64,000 bases of DNA, from contig MNCI01036506.1 of the NCBI GenBank assembly GCA_015680685.1, positions 54,530 to 118,529 of the forward strand, given 5' to 3'. Shown in pieces: positions 45,891-58,619 of this stretch. The notes beneath the pieces are model-generated. The model saw only the letters and a program-made list of their open reading frames with translations. It searched no databases and had not been told where the DNA came from. Each line of letters starts with the position of its first letter. Position 1 is the stretch's first letter. The position numbers were made by a program, and so were the translations under genes. The DNA comes from Gnetum montanum. Its lineage: Eukaryota; Streptophyta; Gnetopsida; Gnetales; Gnetaceae.

Positions 45891-46561
45891 NNNNNNNNNN
45901 NNNNNNNNNNNNNNNNNNNNNNNNNNNNNNNNNNNNNNNNNNNNNNNNNNNNNNNNNNNNNNNNNNNNNNNNNNNNNNNNNNNNNNNNNNNNNNNNNNNN
46001 NNNNNNNNNNNNNNNNNNNNNNNNNNNNNNNNNNNNNNNNNNNNNNNNNNNNNNNNNNNNNNNNNNNNNNNNNNNNNNNNNNNNNNNNNNNNNNNNNNNN
46101 NNNNNNNNNNNNNNNNNNNNNNNNNNNNNNNNNNNNNNNNNNNNNNNNNNNNNNNNNNNNNNNNNNNNNNNNNNNNNNNNNNNNNNNNNNNNNNNNNNNN
46201 NNNNNNNNNNNNNNNNNNNNNNNNNNNNNNNNNNNNNNNNNNNNNNNNNNNNNNNNNNNNNNNNNNNNNNNNNNNNNNNNNNNNNNNNNNNNNNNNNNNN
46301 NNNNNNNNNNNNNNNNNNNNNNNNNNNNNNNNNNNNNNNNNNNNNNNNNNNNNNNNNNNNNNNNNNNNNNNNNNNNNNNNNNNNNNNNNNNNNNNNNNNN
46401 NNNNNNNNNNNNNNNNNNNNNNNNNNNNNNNNNNNNNNNNNNNNNNNNNNNNNNNNNNNNNNNNNNNNNNNNNNNNNNNNNNNNNNNNNNNNNNNNNNNN
46501 NNNNNNNNNNNNNNNNNNNNNNNNNNNNNNNNNNNNNNNNNNNNNNNNNNNNNNNNNNNNN
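45891..46561. other. Assembly gap (671 Ns)
   Basis: All bases are N. The 5' end of element A, including its 5' LTR, must lie in or be missing at this gap. Confidence 0.99.
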
Positions 46562-48100
46562 GAGGACATCCTTCACCAAATGTTGTAGCCAACCTTGGAG
46601 AACTTTGGTGAGGGAAGGATAGAGTCCAAGGCTCAAAGAACTTCAAAAGATAAGTCTCCTAGTCATTCATCCCAGGAGAAAGAGAACAATAAGGAGAAGG
46701 ACAAAGATAAGGAGAAGGATAAGGCTAAGAATCATAAGAGAAGGACTAGATGACATTGTTCTCCTAGTCCTTCAACTTCATCATCATCAAATTCTGATAG
46801 GAGGAGATGTTGCAAAGATAGAAGAAAGGGTTCTTAGATCAAGATGGAGATGATAGGAGGTTCCATTGTGATGATAAAAATTAGGATGAAAGGCAACACT
46901 GAAAGGAAAAAGAGCATCACTGAGAAAGGAGGCACAACATAACTCACCATATTAGGCATGCCCATGATAGGGGCTATTGTGGATATGATGATGATGATGA
47001 ACTATTATTAGTCACTAAAAACATGTTGTATTATTTATAAGTAGTTAGAATCCCCACCAAGCATCAAAGGGATAACATGATCAAAAGGTTGGACATGAAC
47101 AATATCCTAAAATTTAAAGAGGGACATAATGTTGATCCATACCATCATTTACAAGCTTTCTATGATGCTTGTACATAACAAAACATTGGAAAAAAAGTGG
47201 TAGAAGCTGAAATTAATTTAAAGGGCAATTATCAAAGAAGCAAAAAGTTGGTATTGATCTTTAGAGCTAGAATCCATTTGCAGATGGAGTACTATGTTAG
47301 AGTAATTCAATGATAAGTATTGAATGTACTCTAAAGTTTCCAATCTAAGGAAGTAAATCCAAAGATGAAAATAAGAAAATCATAAGTCCTTGGATGTCGC
47401 TCTGGTTAGGTACTACTCTCTCTTGCACTAATGCTTAGGCCATGGATTCTCTCAAAGGAAGCAACTTCACCACATCATGGATTGACTCTAAAACAAAACA
47501 TAGGAAACTCTTAGGGTCTATACCCAATGGAGACTTTTGAAAATTCAAGTCCATCAGATTCAAAGGTTGATTAAAAAGGTGATAAAGCAAATAACAGAAG
47601 TTGAAAAACATGAAAGTATAGAAGAATATAGCAAAAATACCTCCATTTGAAAAAGGGAGGTACATTTCTATTATTCAAAGGAGGAAGCATCACTACATGA
47701 AGTGGTGCATAGAAAGACTTTGCTAATACAAAATTCTAGTATTGAAATATTAGCTAAGGTAGATAAAGTATGGGACTCTTTAGATGTGAAGTTCCAAATA
47801 GCTCTTAAAATTATGGAAGAGAAGGTAGAGAAGTGAAGTAGTGAGTGAGATAGAATGATAAGGAATGATACATAAAAGGATTATCATTAATAGAAAGCTA
47901 AGGTTGAGATAGTTGATGAGGTTGCAACTTTAGAAATGGATGATGATAGATGCAATATTTGATCATACAACCATCCCAAAGAATGTTGTTCGTTGTTGTC
48001 ATATCTACAAGAGTCTAGGGTATATGCCTTAAATTCAAAATTTGCAAAATGGTAGCCACCCAGAAGATCACCTTAGACATAGGTAATTACAAGTAGTAGT
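46562..48100 (+). pseudogene. Gag of element A
   Basis: A Lys/Glu/Ser/Asp-rich N-terminal region (46620-46850) is followed by the core KRLDMNNILKFKEGHNVDP and HLQAFYDACT-stop-QNIGKK (47080-47190), which aligns residue by residue with gag of element C. Downstream, CNIXSYNHPKECC-like sequence near 47960 could be a zinc knuckle remnant. Many stops are present. Confidence 0.8.
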
Positions 48101-48599
48101 TTTAGCAAACACTTTATTATCCATGTGGAACACCTCCTCAACCCTAGAAGTGGTATCAGTAGTGGCAAAACACATAGTCATGGGGGATGCCATCATTGTG
48201 ACAATAGTATCTATATTGGCAACTAGACCCTTATGGGTATTATATCCAATAAAATGTATCTTCTTGTGGCTCTACTAGCCAGACTCCTTTCTCACATCAT
48301 TACTATTCTCTTAAATACTACAAAATGCCTACTCCAAAAGCTAAGTCTTTTTCCACTAATCCTCCTTCATATCCACCAACACATCCTACACCATCTAACA
48401 CCACACTCTTGCCACCAACTCCACCTATGAAAGGATAAATTCCTCCATAGCCATAAATTACCATGAGGGTAATTCACTCATAGCCTTGAAATAGGACTTT
48501 TCTTGGTCATATAGTCCATAAAAATTCTCACAAACATCCTTAGCTACTAACCCTACATTCACTACTTCTAAAAAAATCCTTAAGCCTTTTTCAAATGAA

Positions 48600-49016
48600 A
48601 AATCCTCTAATGTCCACATTTTCATGTTGACCCATGCAATCATGGATTGGATCAAAGTAGGTCATCTTTCTAGAAAATGATCTAATCCTAGAAGTCCCTT
48701 AATATATTTACAAATTGTAGGAAATAAACCATGCAGAGGTCTACTGGACTTAAGTTTAGGAGTGAATTGAATTTCTTAGGAAATGTACAAGACCTAGAAT
48801 CTACCTTCATTTAAGAAATGTAACATTATATTGGAGGTTCTAGATCAATCCATCACTATCTCTTTGGGATTGGTAAAGGACATTGTGATCACTGTCTATG
48901 ATTTATCATACCTAGCAAATTTCTTGGTGATCCACATGGACAACTACAAAGGGAAATGTTCCATTATCATGGGAAGGGCTTGGCTTAGCACTATTAATGC
49001 CAAGATGGGGATTTAA
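48600..49016 (+). pseudogene. Protease of element A
   Basis: DWIKVGHLSRK (48650), then CRGLLDLSLGVN-stop-IS (48735). This corresponds to the DSGS.VNLIS active site, with Asp kept and Ser-Gly lost. Then come LDQSITISLGLVKDI and CSIIMGRAWLSTI (to 49005). It is closely similar to the protease of element C. Confidence 0.8.
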
Positions 49017-49629
49017 GATCTTTCCTTGTAAATATATAAGGAAAACAAATTTGAAAAGCATGAGAAGAAGCGGTTTCCATGAATTACATGTGTTATGATG
49101 TGTATAGACTATGTGCTATGAAAAGTACATCTATCTAATCATGTAATTAATGTGCCAAAAGTACATCTATCTAAGCATGTACTTATGTGTAGTAACAAAA
49201 AAACAAGAAGGTACCCAGTGGCTAACCATAGATAATAGTGCTAGATAAATAATGTCCATGGAAGCAATAGAACTCATTCCAAGTACCTACAAAGATAATT
49301 TGGATGGACTAGAGTAGATTCAATGCTAACTCCCCCACAAAAATAAAGAGACGGATTGGGAAAGTTGAAAATTCCAGATGAATTCAAGGAAGAACCCATT
49401 GAGCATAAGGCTTTACTAGCAACATTAGAATATGTCTTTCTTAATAATGGTAAACTAGTAATAATCAATGTCAATCTTGTCCAAGACTAGAAAAAGAATC
49501 TACTGAAAGTAGTAAACAAATAGCTAAGAGATTTTGCATGATCATATCATGAGCTAACAAGAAGAGATCCAAGAATATGCTAGCATTGAATCTACACAAG
49601 TCCCTCCAATAAGCCAGGAAGACAACCAC

Positions 49630-50870
49630 AAAGGAGTTTGAAGCTAAAACTTAAGCAAGTTATTAATGATAAGATTGAACAACTTCTTAAGGCTAGATTC
49701 ATTTACCTTATTGTCAATAGTAAGTGGATAAGCCCACTTGTCATTATGCCAAAGAAAAGAGGAAAATAGAGAATTTCCATAGACTTCAAGCTATTAAATA
49801 TGACAATGTTCAAGGATCATTTTCCATTCCTATTTGTGGACTAAGTATTGGATATTATTACAGTGCATAACTACTATAGTTTTCTAGATAGTTATAGTGG
49901 CTATAACCAAATCTAAATAGTATTAGAAGATCAAGCTAAAATAACCTTCATAAGTCCCAAGCAAAATTTTTCATATAAAAAGATGCCTCGAGGCCTTTGT
50001 AATATTCCTATAACTTTTCAACACTTAGTGCTCAACATTTTTTAGCAGCAAATCAATAGTGGTGTGAAGATCTTCATGAATGAATTCAACACCTATGGTA
50101 CCAACTTTGAATAAGCCATAGACCATTTGGAGCAAGTGCAAAAATGCTATGTGGAGATCAACCTAAGGCTTAATTGATAGAAAATTCATCTAATGATCCA
50201 AGAGGGCACATTGTCTTGGGGCATTGAATCTTGAGAAAAGGGATAAAGGTGGATCTAGAAAAAGTATGATTTATCCAAGGAATCACCAAACAACCTCAGA
50301 CTATAAAGGATATGCAATTAATCCCTGGATACATTGGTTACTATAAGCATTTCATTGAGAACTTCTGAAAATTTATCAAATTGCTAGTAGAGTTAACAAA
50401 GAAGGATGCATCTTTCAAATACACTAAGGAATGCAAATAAGCATTCCTACAACTAAAGTAGAAACTCATAGAAACTCCCATTATACGTGCTCTAGATTGG
50501 TTTGGACACATTCACATCATGACAAATACATCCAATTATGCATTGGAGGTAGTTCTAACATAATTGGATGATCAGAAATGTCCTTATTACATTCATTGTA
50601 TGAGAAAAAGTATTGTGAATACACAACTAAATTACATCATCATTGATAAGGAGCTTAAGATGTGGTGTATAACTTGAAAGAATTTAGGCACTATGTGTTT
50701 GGATATTAAATCTTTGTGCACATAGATCACAAAGTTATCCATTTCCTACTGAACAAGCCAATGATAAGCCTCTATGTCATATGATAGTTGGTGATTTTAA
50801 AAAATTTTGATATTACAATGATAGACAAGAAGGTATCTAGGAATTTGGCTACTAACCTCTTATCTTAATT
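49630..50870 (+). pseudogene. Reverse transcriptase and RNase H of element A
   Basis: RT motifs in order: IEQLLKARFIYLI (49680), SPLVIMPKKRGK, RISIDFKLLN (about 49770), FLDSYSGYNQI (49885), FSYKKMPRGLCNIPITFQ (49970-50020) and KIFMNEFNTYG (50070). The last corresponds to the catalytic [YF]MDDF, with both Asp replaced (Asn and Glu). RNase H follows, with a YCEYTTKLHH-like and DKELK stretch near 50610-50660 and a VHIDHKV remnant near 50720. Stops occur throughout. Confidence 0.85.
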
Positions 50871-51079
50871 ATGATGGAATAGAAAAGAGGATGAGGAGCC
50901 TTTATTTGATTAATTCCTAAATGAAATATTCTTTATCAAATCCATTAATTTATAACACATAAGAATATCAACTGGTCCGATGATTTCCTCTCCTACCTAC
51001 TTACTCAAGAGACTCTAACATAATGGAATAATAGGAAGAAATAACAATTTATTTACCAAGTCAAACACTACATGAAAAT

Positions 51080-52180
51080 CCAAGGTAACTTTACAACATT
51101 TGTGTAGATGGCTTGGTGCGATGGTGTTTGTCCACTACTGATTAACTGTAGATCCTCCAGGATGCCAAAAAAGATCATTACAAGGGCCATTATGCAAGTA
51201 GGAGGACAACCATGAAGATCTTGATAATAGGGTACTTTTGGCCAACCATCTTTAGAGATGCACACCATTTTTCCTATTTATTCAAATGCTACTAAAGAGA
51301 TTGAGGAATGTTTATATGAATATAAGGGTCTTAGTAGTCAATCCAACCACTATATCCTTTTGACCTCTAGGGCATTGACTTCATAGGATCCATCACTTCC
51401 ATGTCAAATAAGAATGCTTACATCATCATTTTTATTGACTACTCATGAAATGGGCCAAAAATATTGATGATTGTTTATCTTCCACTAGAGAATGGTTTAT
51501 TCAACAAAATGTGGTAAATAGGTTTAGTGTGCCAAGGGCACTTATTTTAGATAATGAAACTCACTTTATAGAAACTACTTTTCAAAAGCTTATGTAATTC
51601 TTGGGGGTGCAACATAAACTTACAATCCCTTATCATCTCCAAGCTAATAGTCAAGCCGAATTTACCAATAAGGAGATCACTAGGATCCTAACATAAATGA
51701 TTAACAAATATAGGAAAGATTGGAATATAAAACTTAATGATGTTCTTTCAGCATATCCATCTATTTGGAAACTTCTTATAGGCTACTCTTCCTATGAGTT
51801 AGTGTATAAAAAGTTATCCAAACATTCAATCTAAGACAAACTTTGTACACTTGCAACAATCTGTGAGCTTAGCCTCAACATTAATCTAGCATAATGAGAA
51901 TGATTAATGATAGTAAATGTGCTAGAGAAAAATTGACAAGTAGCCCTGATGATGAATGAAGTGCACAAGGCACATTTCAAACAATGTCATGATGCAAAGA
52001 CAAGAAGAGTTAAATTTCAACTAGGCAACAAGGTTCTTTATTGGAATCCCATGCATGTGCTACAATAAACTAAATTCCACACTCTATGAGAAGGATCTTA
52101 CCTCATTCATGTAAATTTTTTTTCTGATGCCAAAACTATTTACTATCAATCACACCTAGAAAAATGTTTCTTGATCAACA
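51080..52180 (+). pseudogene. Integrase of element A
   Basis: An HHCC-like start (HYKGHYASRRTTMKI and GYFWPTIFRDAHHF, about 51170-51270) is followed by the DDE core. The core shows GIDFIGSITSMSNKNAYIII (51370-51430), LDNETHFIETTF (51545) and QAEFTNKEITRI (51650). It continues with SAYPSIWKLLIGYSSYELVY and ends with KRRVKFQLGNKVLYWNP (52005-52050). The catalytic Asp, Asp and Glu positions are recognisable. Frameshifts and stops disable it. Confidence 0.85.
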
Positions 52181-54258
52181 TCCAATAAATTTAGCCATTC
52201 CTAGAACTAAAAGTAATCCACAATACTAAAACCTTAGAACTAAAACAAGCACACTCTATTTTTTGGATCTCCTTCTCTTAACTTAGTCATGGGAAAGATA
52301 GCCATCTAAACATGACACCATGATAAGGTTCCCAATTTTTCACCTTTTTGTTTTACACTATTCTTTATATGTTTTCCACTTTCTTGTATATTTTTTAATT
52401 ATTTATATAACTTTTAATATTTATTCTTATTTTTAATTAATTTATTTTAGTTTATTGGGAATATTAGATTTTAATTTTGATTATTACTACTACAACTTTG
52501 GATATTAGAAGGGAAATCTATCAACCTTGTGATTAATTAACCAAATGATCATTTTTATTTTTAAACTATGTAATGTACTAAAACTTTTTCAATATTTCTA
52601 GTGATATCAGTTAGTGAGATCGTGGCATCCACCCATTCAATCTCTTCCATGGGATATCAGTATCCTAGAAGCACAAGGTTATTTCACATGAAAATTTTAA
52701 TGATTAATTAATGATCTTAATACTTAATTAGTTGAGAAAAGGAACAAGTGGAAATGGAACAAGGTGAAACCTTAAGGAGATTTGACATAGTTTCTCTCAA
52801 CATCATTCTAAATGTTCTATGATACTCCATTGGTATATCATCACTCCAAAAATCTACCATAAAGGAAAGAGCATCTTTGCATGGTGTGGTTCCCATGAAA
52901 AAATTACAACAAGAATGAGAATTTAAACTACACCTTTTAGAATAAATAATGGACTACAAGCACTAGTTATGGGGCTAAAAAAGACATGTTACCTATGCTT
53001 GAAGGCACCCTTATAACTGAGGCCCTCTCTACTTCTTTCTTATCTTTTCTTCTTCTCTTGGAGTAATGGTTGTCATTTGAAGTTATCCTAGACCTTCAAT
53101 TAATGTACAAAGGGTTTATGTGAATGTGAGATCACTAAAAGTGGAATGGACTTGGTCTTGAAACAAATTGGGATTAGATCATCTTAATCATGAATTTCAC
53201 TAAGAATCTTATGTACCTAGGATGTTGGTTACCTCTTCTACATTCTCTTTATATCATTTATGGTTTACCACCTCATTGTCTTATATAATAAGAAATTATT
53301 TAGTTGTGTTGCTAGATCATAGAACCCTCAAAAAATTATTTTCAAGTGTGGGATTTAACTTAACCCTAACCATTCATCAACCTTGGGGCCCATGAACTCT
53401 CTATGATGAAGGTATGAAAGGGCATATGAGGTCTTTTCCTATCCACTTACATTCCTTTAGTTTTCCTATAGTTAAGTTCCCTACCATGGATCATTAGTTT
53501 GATCCTTCATTTCGATAGCATCCAAAACATTTAATTTTGCATCCAAATTATATTCAAACTCAACTTCAATCACTTCTCTCAAGCCCAACTAACCTTGTTC
53601 TATGTTTTTTCCATTATTCTTCATCTTTCTAGCCTCCATTAGGCTATTGTTTCATCCCAAGACTCATCCAAAAGTCCTCCATTTCATAAAATGAAAAATA
53701 GTTAAGTATAGCTACATTGATATAACACCATTGATGTAGTAAGATGAGTTAATGTAGCCTCATTAATGTAACACAAAAATTCTATGTATATGCTTAATAC
53801 TTAGCTCATTTTGCATAATTTTTCCAAAGAGCAAAAGGATTTTTTTATCATTTTTCAGAGTTGAGGAACGTTCCATATGCCCTAGCTCTCAAACCACTAC
53901 CTAATTTTCACTCAGTTTTTGATCCTCATGCTATCAGAGGTAAGCATTACATTGTGGATGATACAAACTTGTGGTTTCTTCTAGAAACGTTTTTGAAATT
54001 TTTCTAACTGCCTAATGTCAATCCATTTGGATAATATTAAATTACTTATTATAAAGGACTCAACCTAATAAAAACACTCCAATAGTGATTAAACTAATAT
54101 TAAAATAATACACCTAGCCAAGATCACAAATAATCATTTAAATGATCAATTGTTGATACCCAATAATTAAACATAACCCAATATAAATAAGAAAGATATC
54201 TAAATAACTAATGATTGTAAACTAAAAAGCTAATCATGAATTATGTTTGTGATCACAT
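52181..54258 (+). other. Spacer between integrase and extra ORF of element A
   Basis: No coding domain. A purine-rich motif AACTTAGTCATGGGAAAGAT near 52280-52300 matches motifs just after integrase in elements B and C. The segment 52900-53500 aligns inverted with 13700-14250 and with 62100-62700. Short repeats of the type CATT(A/G)ATGTA lie near 53715-53775. Confidence 0.6.
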
Positions 54259-57170
54259 ATGGCACCAAAAGGAAGATCATAGGCCATAGGTTAGCAAAAT
54301 GAAGATCACAAGTGAGAGGGCCTTTGTAGCCTAAGGAAAAAAAAACCTAAAGGAGGAAGGGATCAATAGTAGCCATAACCACAATAGTCCAAGAGTAGCA
54401 GCTAAGGCAACTCATGCCACAAGATCCCTTCAAGAGGAGCTCAAAGTAAAGTCTATCTAATAGATTTTTACCATAGAAACAAGCTAATTTAAATAGGATG
54501 AAGATTCTAGGCCATGTTCTAACATAGAGATCACTCTCATAGAGACCTATTTATAGAAAATCAAGACTAAGGAGGTCCAAAGTTCTATTCTCTAGGAGAT
54601 GAACTTTGGAGTCTTCTTAGAGTCAACACTATAAGAGATCTAAATACAACTACAAGGGTCTCCCATGTGGCTAGTTCTTTCTAACAAGGAAGAATGGTAC
54701 ATGGGGGAGACTTATTTGTTCTAGACAAATCAACAAGGAGATGAATTAGTGTAGATTAAATACATTACCATCTCTTACTCAATTGAGACTATTGTAGATA
54801 TCCTCAATTTTTCAAACATTGGGGCAAAGTTCGCTAAAATCTTAACACAGGCTGACATAGAAGCTAAAACAAGGTAGGTTTAGTGATGCCTTAGGATGGA
54901 TGAAAAAGAGTCTAGTGCCCTCACCAAGGAAGAAAGAATGTATTTTAAACTTGTGATCTATTACTTAAACCCAACGATGAGGCCTAATAAAGTGATGGCT
55001 TTCTCTTCCAATGTATGCATTGCTCTAAGCAAGAAATTCCCAGTAAACATTCTCCAACTCATGTTTCTAGAGATTCAAAACTATTTCAAAAAAATGAAAA
55101 GAGAAGAAAGACACTTCACTTTTCATGTCTGATCTACAAATTATGAAAAATGGAAGGAATAGCTTGTTATTTCACTAATGTGATCCACCACACTTATGCC
55201 ACATCCTAGTAGGAGATGATGAAAGACAAAGCAACACTTAGAAGAGCAGTAGCAACCACCACCACCTATAGCCCTAAAGACTATACTAGAGGTGCTCATA
55301 ATTGTTGAAATACTTAGAAGAATTTAGGAGTAATAGATGTGACAATAGTAGGGCTCTATAGGTGAATGGAAGTCCTCTATTTACCATTCAAGCATGAGCC
55401 ATCTTAATGAGATCACTAGGATCATAAGTTGGTTGGATAATAAAATGATTCATTATTCTCTACATAAAGGAATCATGTGCTAACTAGATCCAATCCATGT
55501 GCCAGGGAGGTCATAGTGTCCATTCTGAGAAGAAAGTTTCATAAGATCTTAGAAAATGTTGTGGTCATCGTTATCATGTTGAAGGCAAGTGAGGGGGAAA
55601 CCATCCTAATCACGTCAAAAAGGGGCAAGAGATATAAATAGAGGTAGTGGATAATAGGGTTGCTAAAGCCCTAAATGCTCTTATGAAAACTATACCTAGC
55701 ATTGCCACTATTATAAACATCCATGCATTTGTAGGAGATTCCCAATACAAGGAAGTTCTAGAAAAATAGGTTGGAGCTAGGTAACTACTTCTAAAGATCT
55801 TTAATCTCATAGATGAGATTATAGTAAACTAGTTATAGTTTCTTAATAAAAAAGGTAAGTTGCTGATTGGTAACACATAACTTAAGAAGACCACCAAAGC
55901 TAATTAGTTTTTGGACATCAAAGTTGCTTAGTTGCAAGGCTATCTCTCCAACCCCATAATTCTTAGGCCAAAACCTATAAGAAATGAATCTTACCAATAG
56001 CTTCAATAAAAACTTTAGATGGCTGAGAATGCAAAAGTAATGATGATCCATGATGCATTCATGTAAGAGGCCATGGCCAACAACACTGACAAGGACTTAT
56101 CAAAGATTTACAAGGAGAACTTGGTACTTAATAAGAATAACCATCACCTATAGAAAGGTAAGCAACAAAAAGAGCAAATGGTCAAATTCATATGCTAGCA
56201 ATAGGAGTAACTCACAAAGGTAAACCTCAGTATGAGGAGGTTAGTAGTAGAAAATCACAATATCTCAATTGAGGAAGTTTATGCTCTTTACCAAAAAATG
56301 ATAATTGAGGTAGCCTCCTAGGAAAATGAGATCCTAAAGTTTGAATGAGTAAAATATTGTTATAGGGACTAGGTTGGGCTCCTCAAATAGATCAACAAAA
56401 AAGAGATTCAACTANCGTTATAGGGACTAGGTTGGGCTCCTCAAATAGATCAACAAAAAAGAGATTCAACTAGAAAAGGTGAAGATGAACAATACCCTTT
56501 AGCAACTTCAACAATGAGGTGATGTATGGTAGCCCATCTTTGATGGACTAAATGCATACAATAAGGCCAAAATTTACCTAAAATAGTTGTAGATCAAAGT
56601 GATGATTAAATACATGAAGCTTGCTAATATCTATTATGCAAACTTAATGATGTTGACAATAGAAAGGCCAAGAAAAGAATTGGAGAAGTAGGTTACTAGT
56701 TCCTACCTCCTCTATGAGGGAGAATTCAAGCTCTAGAAAGTGTCCAAAAAAAAGTTAGAGATAGGCAACATAAAGATTGAAGTTCTTAGGAGCAAATTCA
56801 TCAACCAACAATCTATTGTTGAGAATATGATAAAAGGAATGAATGATTACCATAAGTTGTAGAGCCTTGTTAAGATGTTCGACATGGAACATAAAACCTT
56901 TGTAGCCTCATTTGTTGACATGGAGTTATTTTCTTCAATGTCATGCCCATGAACTACATCGTTCCACATCAATAAAGCCAGTTGAATTATCTATGATTCA
57001 TGAAGCAAGAAAGGAAAAATGAAAGCACTCTTAGATGCTTTAAGACTTTTAATAGTAGTAGTGGCAGTAGTAGATTGACCTAAGCCTCAACCAATATTGA
57101 GACAAGATAAATAATCATTGAAGCCACAAGAGCCTCCACCTCCAAGAACTATATGAGAATTCATCACATC
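54259..57170 (+). pseudogene. Extra sense ORF in env position (element A)
   Basis: The function is unknown. From an ATG at 54259 the reading, with many stops, gives a Lys/Arg-rich lead. Next comes a domain visible as MYFKLVIYYLNPTMRPNKV and KFPVNILQLMFLEIQNYF (54930-55090). After that is a long region rich in Lys, Glu, Leu, Gln and Asn that looks coiled-coil (56040-56900), including IFDGLNAYNKAKIYL (56545), and a Pro-rich tail near 57140. The first domain has the look of the plant 'putative plant transposon protein' domain (I recall PF20167): R-P, then a small helix, then IN...I..EI. Element B has the same ORF in the same relative place. Confidence 0.6.
56359..56472. repeat. 56-bp direct duplication around a single N
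   Basis: Copies 56359-56414 and 56417-56472 flank an N at 56415. They are identical, so this is likely an unmerged contig overlap and not biology. Confidence 0.85.
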
Positions 57171-57380
57171 TTTGGCTTTCCTACATGTACTGACTGAAAG
57201 TTTTGTTTAAGTGTTTAATTTTAATGTAATGGACACTCATTTTTCTAACATTATATAGTCTCACACTCAAAGTCAACTAGAGTTAGTCAATCAGTCTTTC
57301 TATCAATAAATTCTATACTTCCCTAAACCTTGTAAGGAACTCGATCCTAATTTTTTTTTACTCAAGGATGAGTTTTTAGT

Positions 57381-57394
57381 CAATTGTGGGGGTA
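57381..57394 (+). promoter_or_regulatory. Polypurine tract of element A
   Basis: CAATTGTGGGGGTA on the plus strand, preceded by GATGAGTTTTTAGT. The same context occurs on the minus strand beside the LTRs of elements B and C. It is followed by TAATGAAAC, a mutated LTR start. Confidence 0.65.
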
Positions 57395-57421
57395 TAATGA
57401 AACATCAATAAGATAGGTTGT

Positions 57422-58292
57422 TGATGAGCAGTGAGCATACCCTATGTCCAACCATATGAATCACTAGTGTTCACTTGGTAATCTAGTCAAATTCCAAAGA
57501 CTTTAGGTTCTAGGAGGTGAAACTAACCATTGTAATCATTGTCTTTTCAATTTCACTTATGAAGTTCAAAGGTATGGTTAAGTGTACCTAAGGTACGTGA
57601 TTTTTATCAGTTTGTCTTTTATGTTCTAAGTTAGCTAAGAATAAAGAATAAATAATAAAGTGTTTAACTACTATAATAATTTAACACCTATATAATATTT
57701 AACTATTCCTAGCATAAGCATCAGTTCCTACTTGCCATACACATCCTAAACACATATAGTGCTACTAAGTTACCAAAAATTAAGCGTTACTGGGATTACC
57801 AAGTGTTAGATGCATGCTCAAAGTGGTTATACTTATGTCTTCTATTTAATTGCTATTAAAAAATTAATTACTTAATTGGTTAAACATTAAAGAAAATTGT
57901 TGAAATATTAAATGCATAAAGGAAACAATTAAACTAGTCCAAGTGTTGTAAGGTCTGATCAGAAAGCTTGACTTTATTACCACACACACTAAATTGCTTA
58001 GGCACAATAGTGCTCAAATAAAGATTTGTACATCCTTTGACTCCTAGTATGGGCACCTAGAAAATACTCTAACTTTTGAGAGGAAAAACTACAAGAACTT
58101 TGTTACAACTATGAAAGTGATGCCGTAAATGCTATAGATAGGCACACATTTATAGGCAAAATAGGATGCCTCCTCAATTAGTAAACATCAATGGATTAAA
58201 CCTTGCATCGATGGGATCATGTTAATGAGATCCCATCAACAAGGTCACATCAACGACATCCTGTTAACACTGCCAAACAACACAACTCATCA
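57422..58292 (-). repeat. LTR (871 bp) shared by elements A and B
   Basis: It starts TGATGAG and ends CTCATCA on the plus strand. It carries the AATAAA inverted repeat (57971-57978 with 58016-58025), a minus-strand TATA box (about 58147-58154) and inverted repeats around GATGGGATC in U3 (58195-58260). Orientation is minus, so it is the 3' LTR of element B. Element A ends against its other side. Confidence 0.85.
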
Positions 58293-58306
58293 TAACCCCA
58301 CGACTA
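58293..58306 (-). promoter_or_regulatory. Polypurine tract of element B
   Basis: The minus strand reads TTTAGTCGTGGGGTTA directly before the LTR. It is the same position and context as 12971-12988. Confidence 0.65.
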
Positions 58307-58619
58307 AATGAAAATTCGTCCTTGAATTCTTTACAAAATTAGAAAGGTATGGAATTATTGACTAAAAAATCAAAACACACAAAAAACATAACAAAAACTA
58401 AGTGCTCAAGTTTATGATTAACAATGATTATAATATTTTAGTGTTCATGACAACAAAATTGAACACAAAGATAAAATTGCCAAACACAATTCCTTTGACA
58501 CCATGAAGATGATGAAGAATATCAAATGGTCCTAGGTAATGTAGGCTCTTGAGGCTATGAAGGACCTTCTCTTGCTTAGGATGCACATGGCGTTTGAGGA
58601 AATTGTGGTTGTCTTGTGA

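Larger units (their letters stand above)
46562..57421 (+). mobile_element. Element A: Ty3/gypsy element with complete pol and an extra env-position ORF
   Basis: Plus-strand order: gag (46562-48100), protease (48600-49016), RT and RNase H (49630-50870), integrase (51080-52180), spacer, a second ORF (54259-57170), polypurine tract (57381-57394) and about 27 bp of 3' LTR, joined directly to an LTR in opposite orientation. Gag and protease closely match element C. Every coding part is riddled with stops. The order protease-RT-RNase H-integrase defines Ty3/gypsy. Confidence 0.85.
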
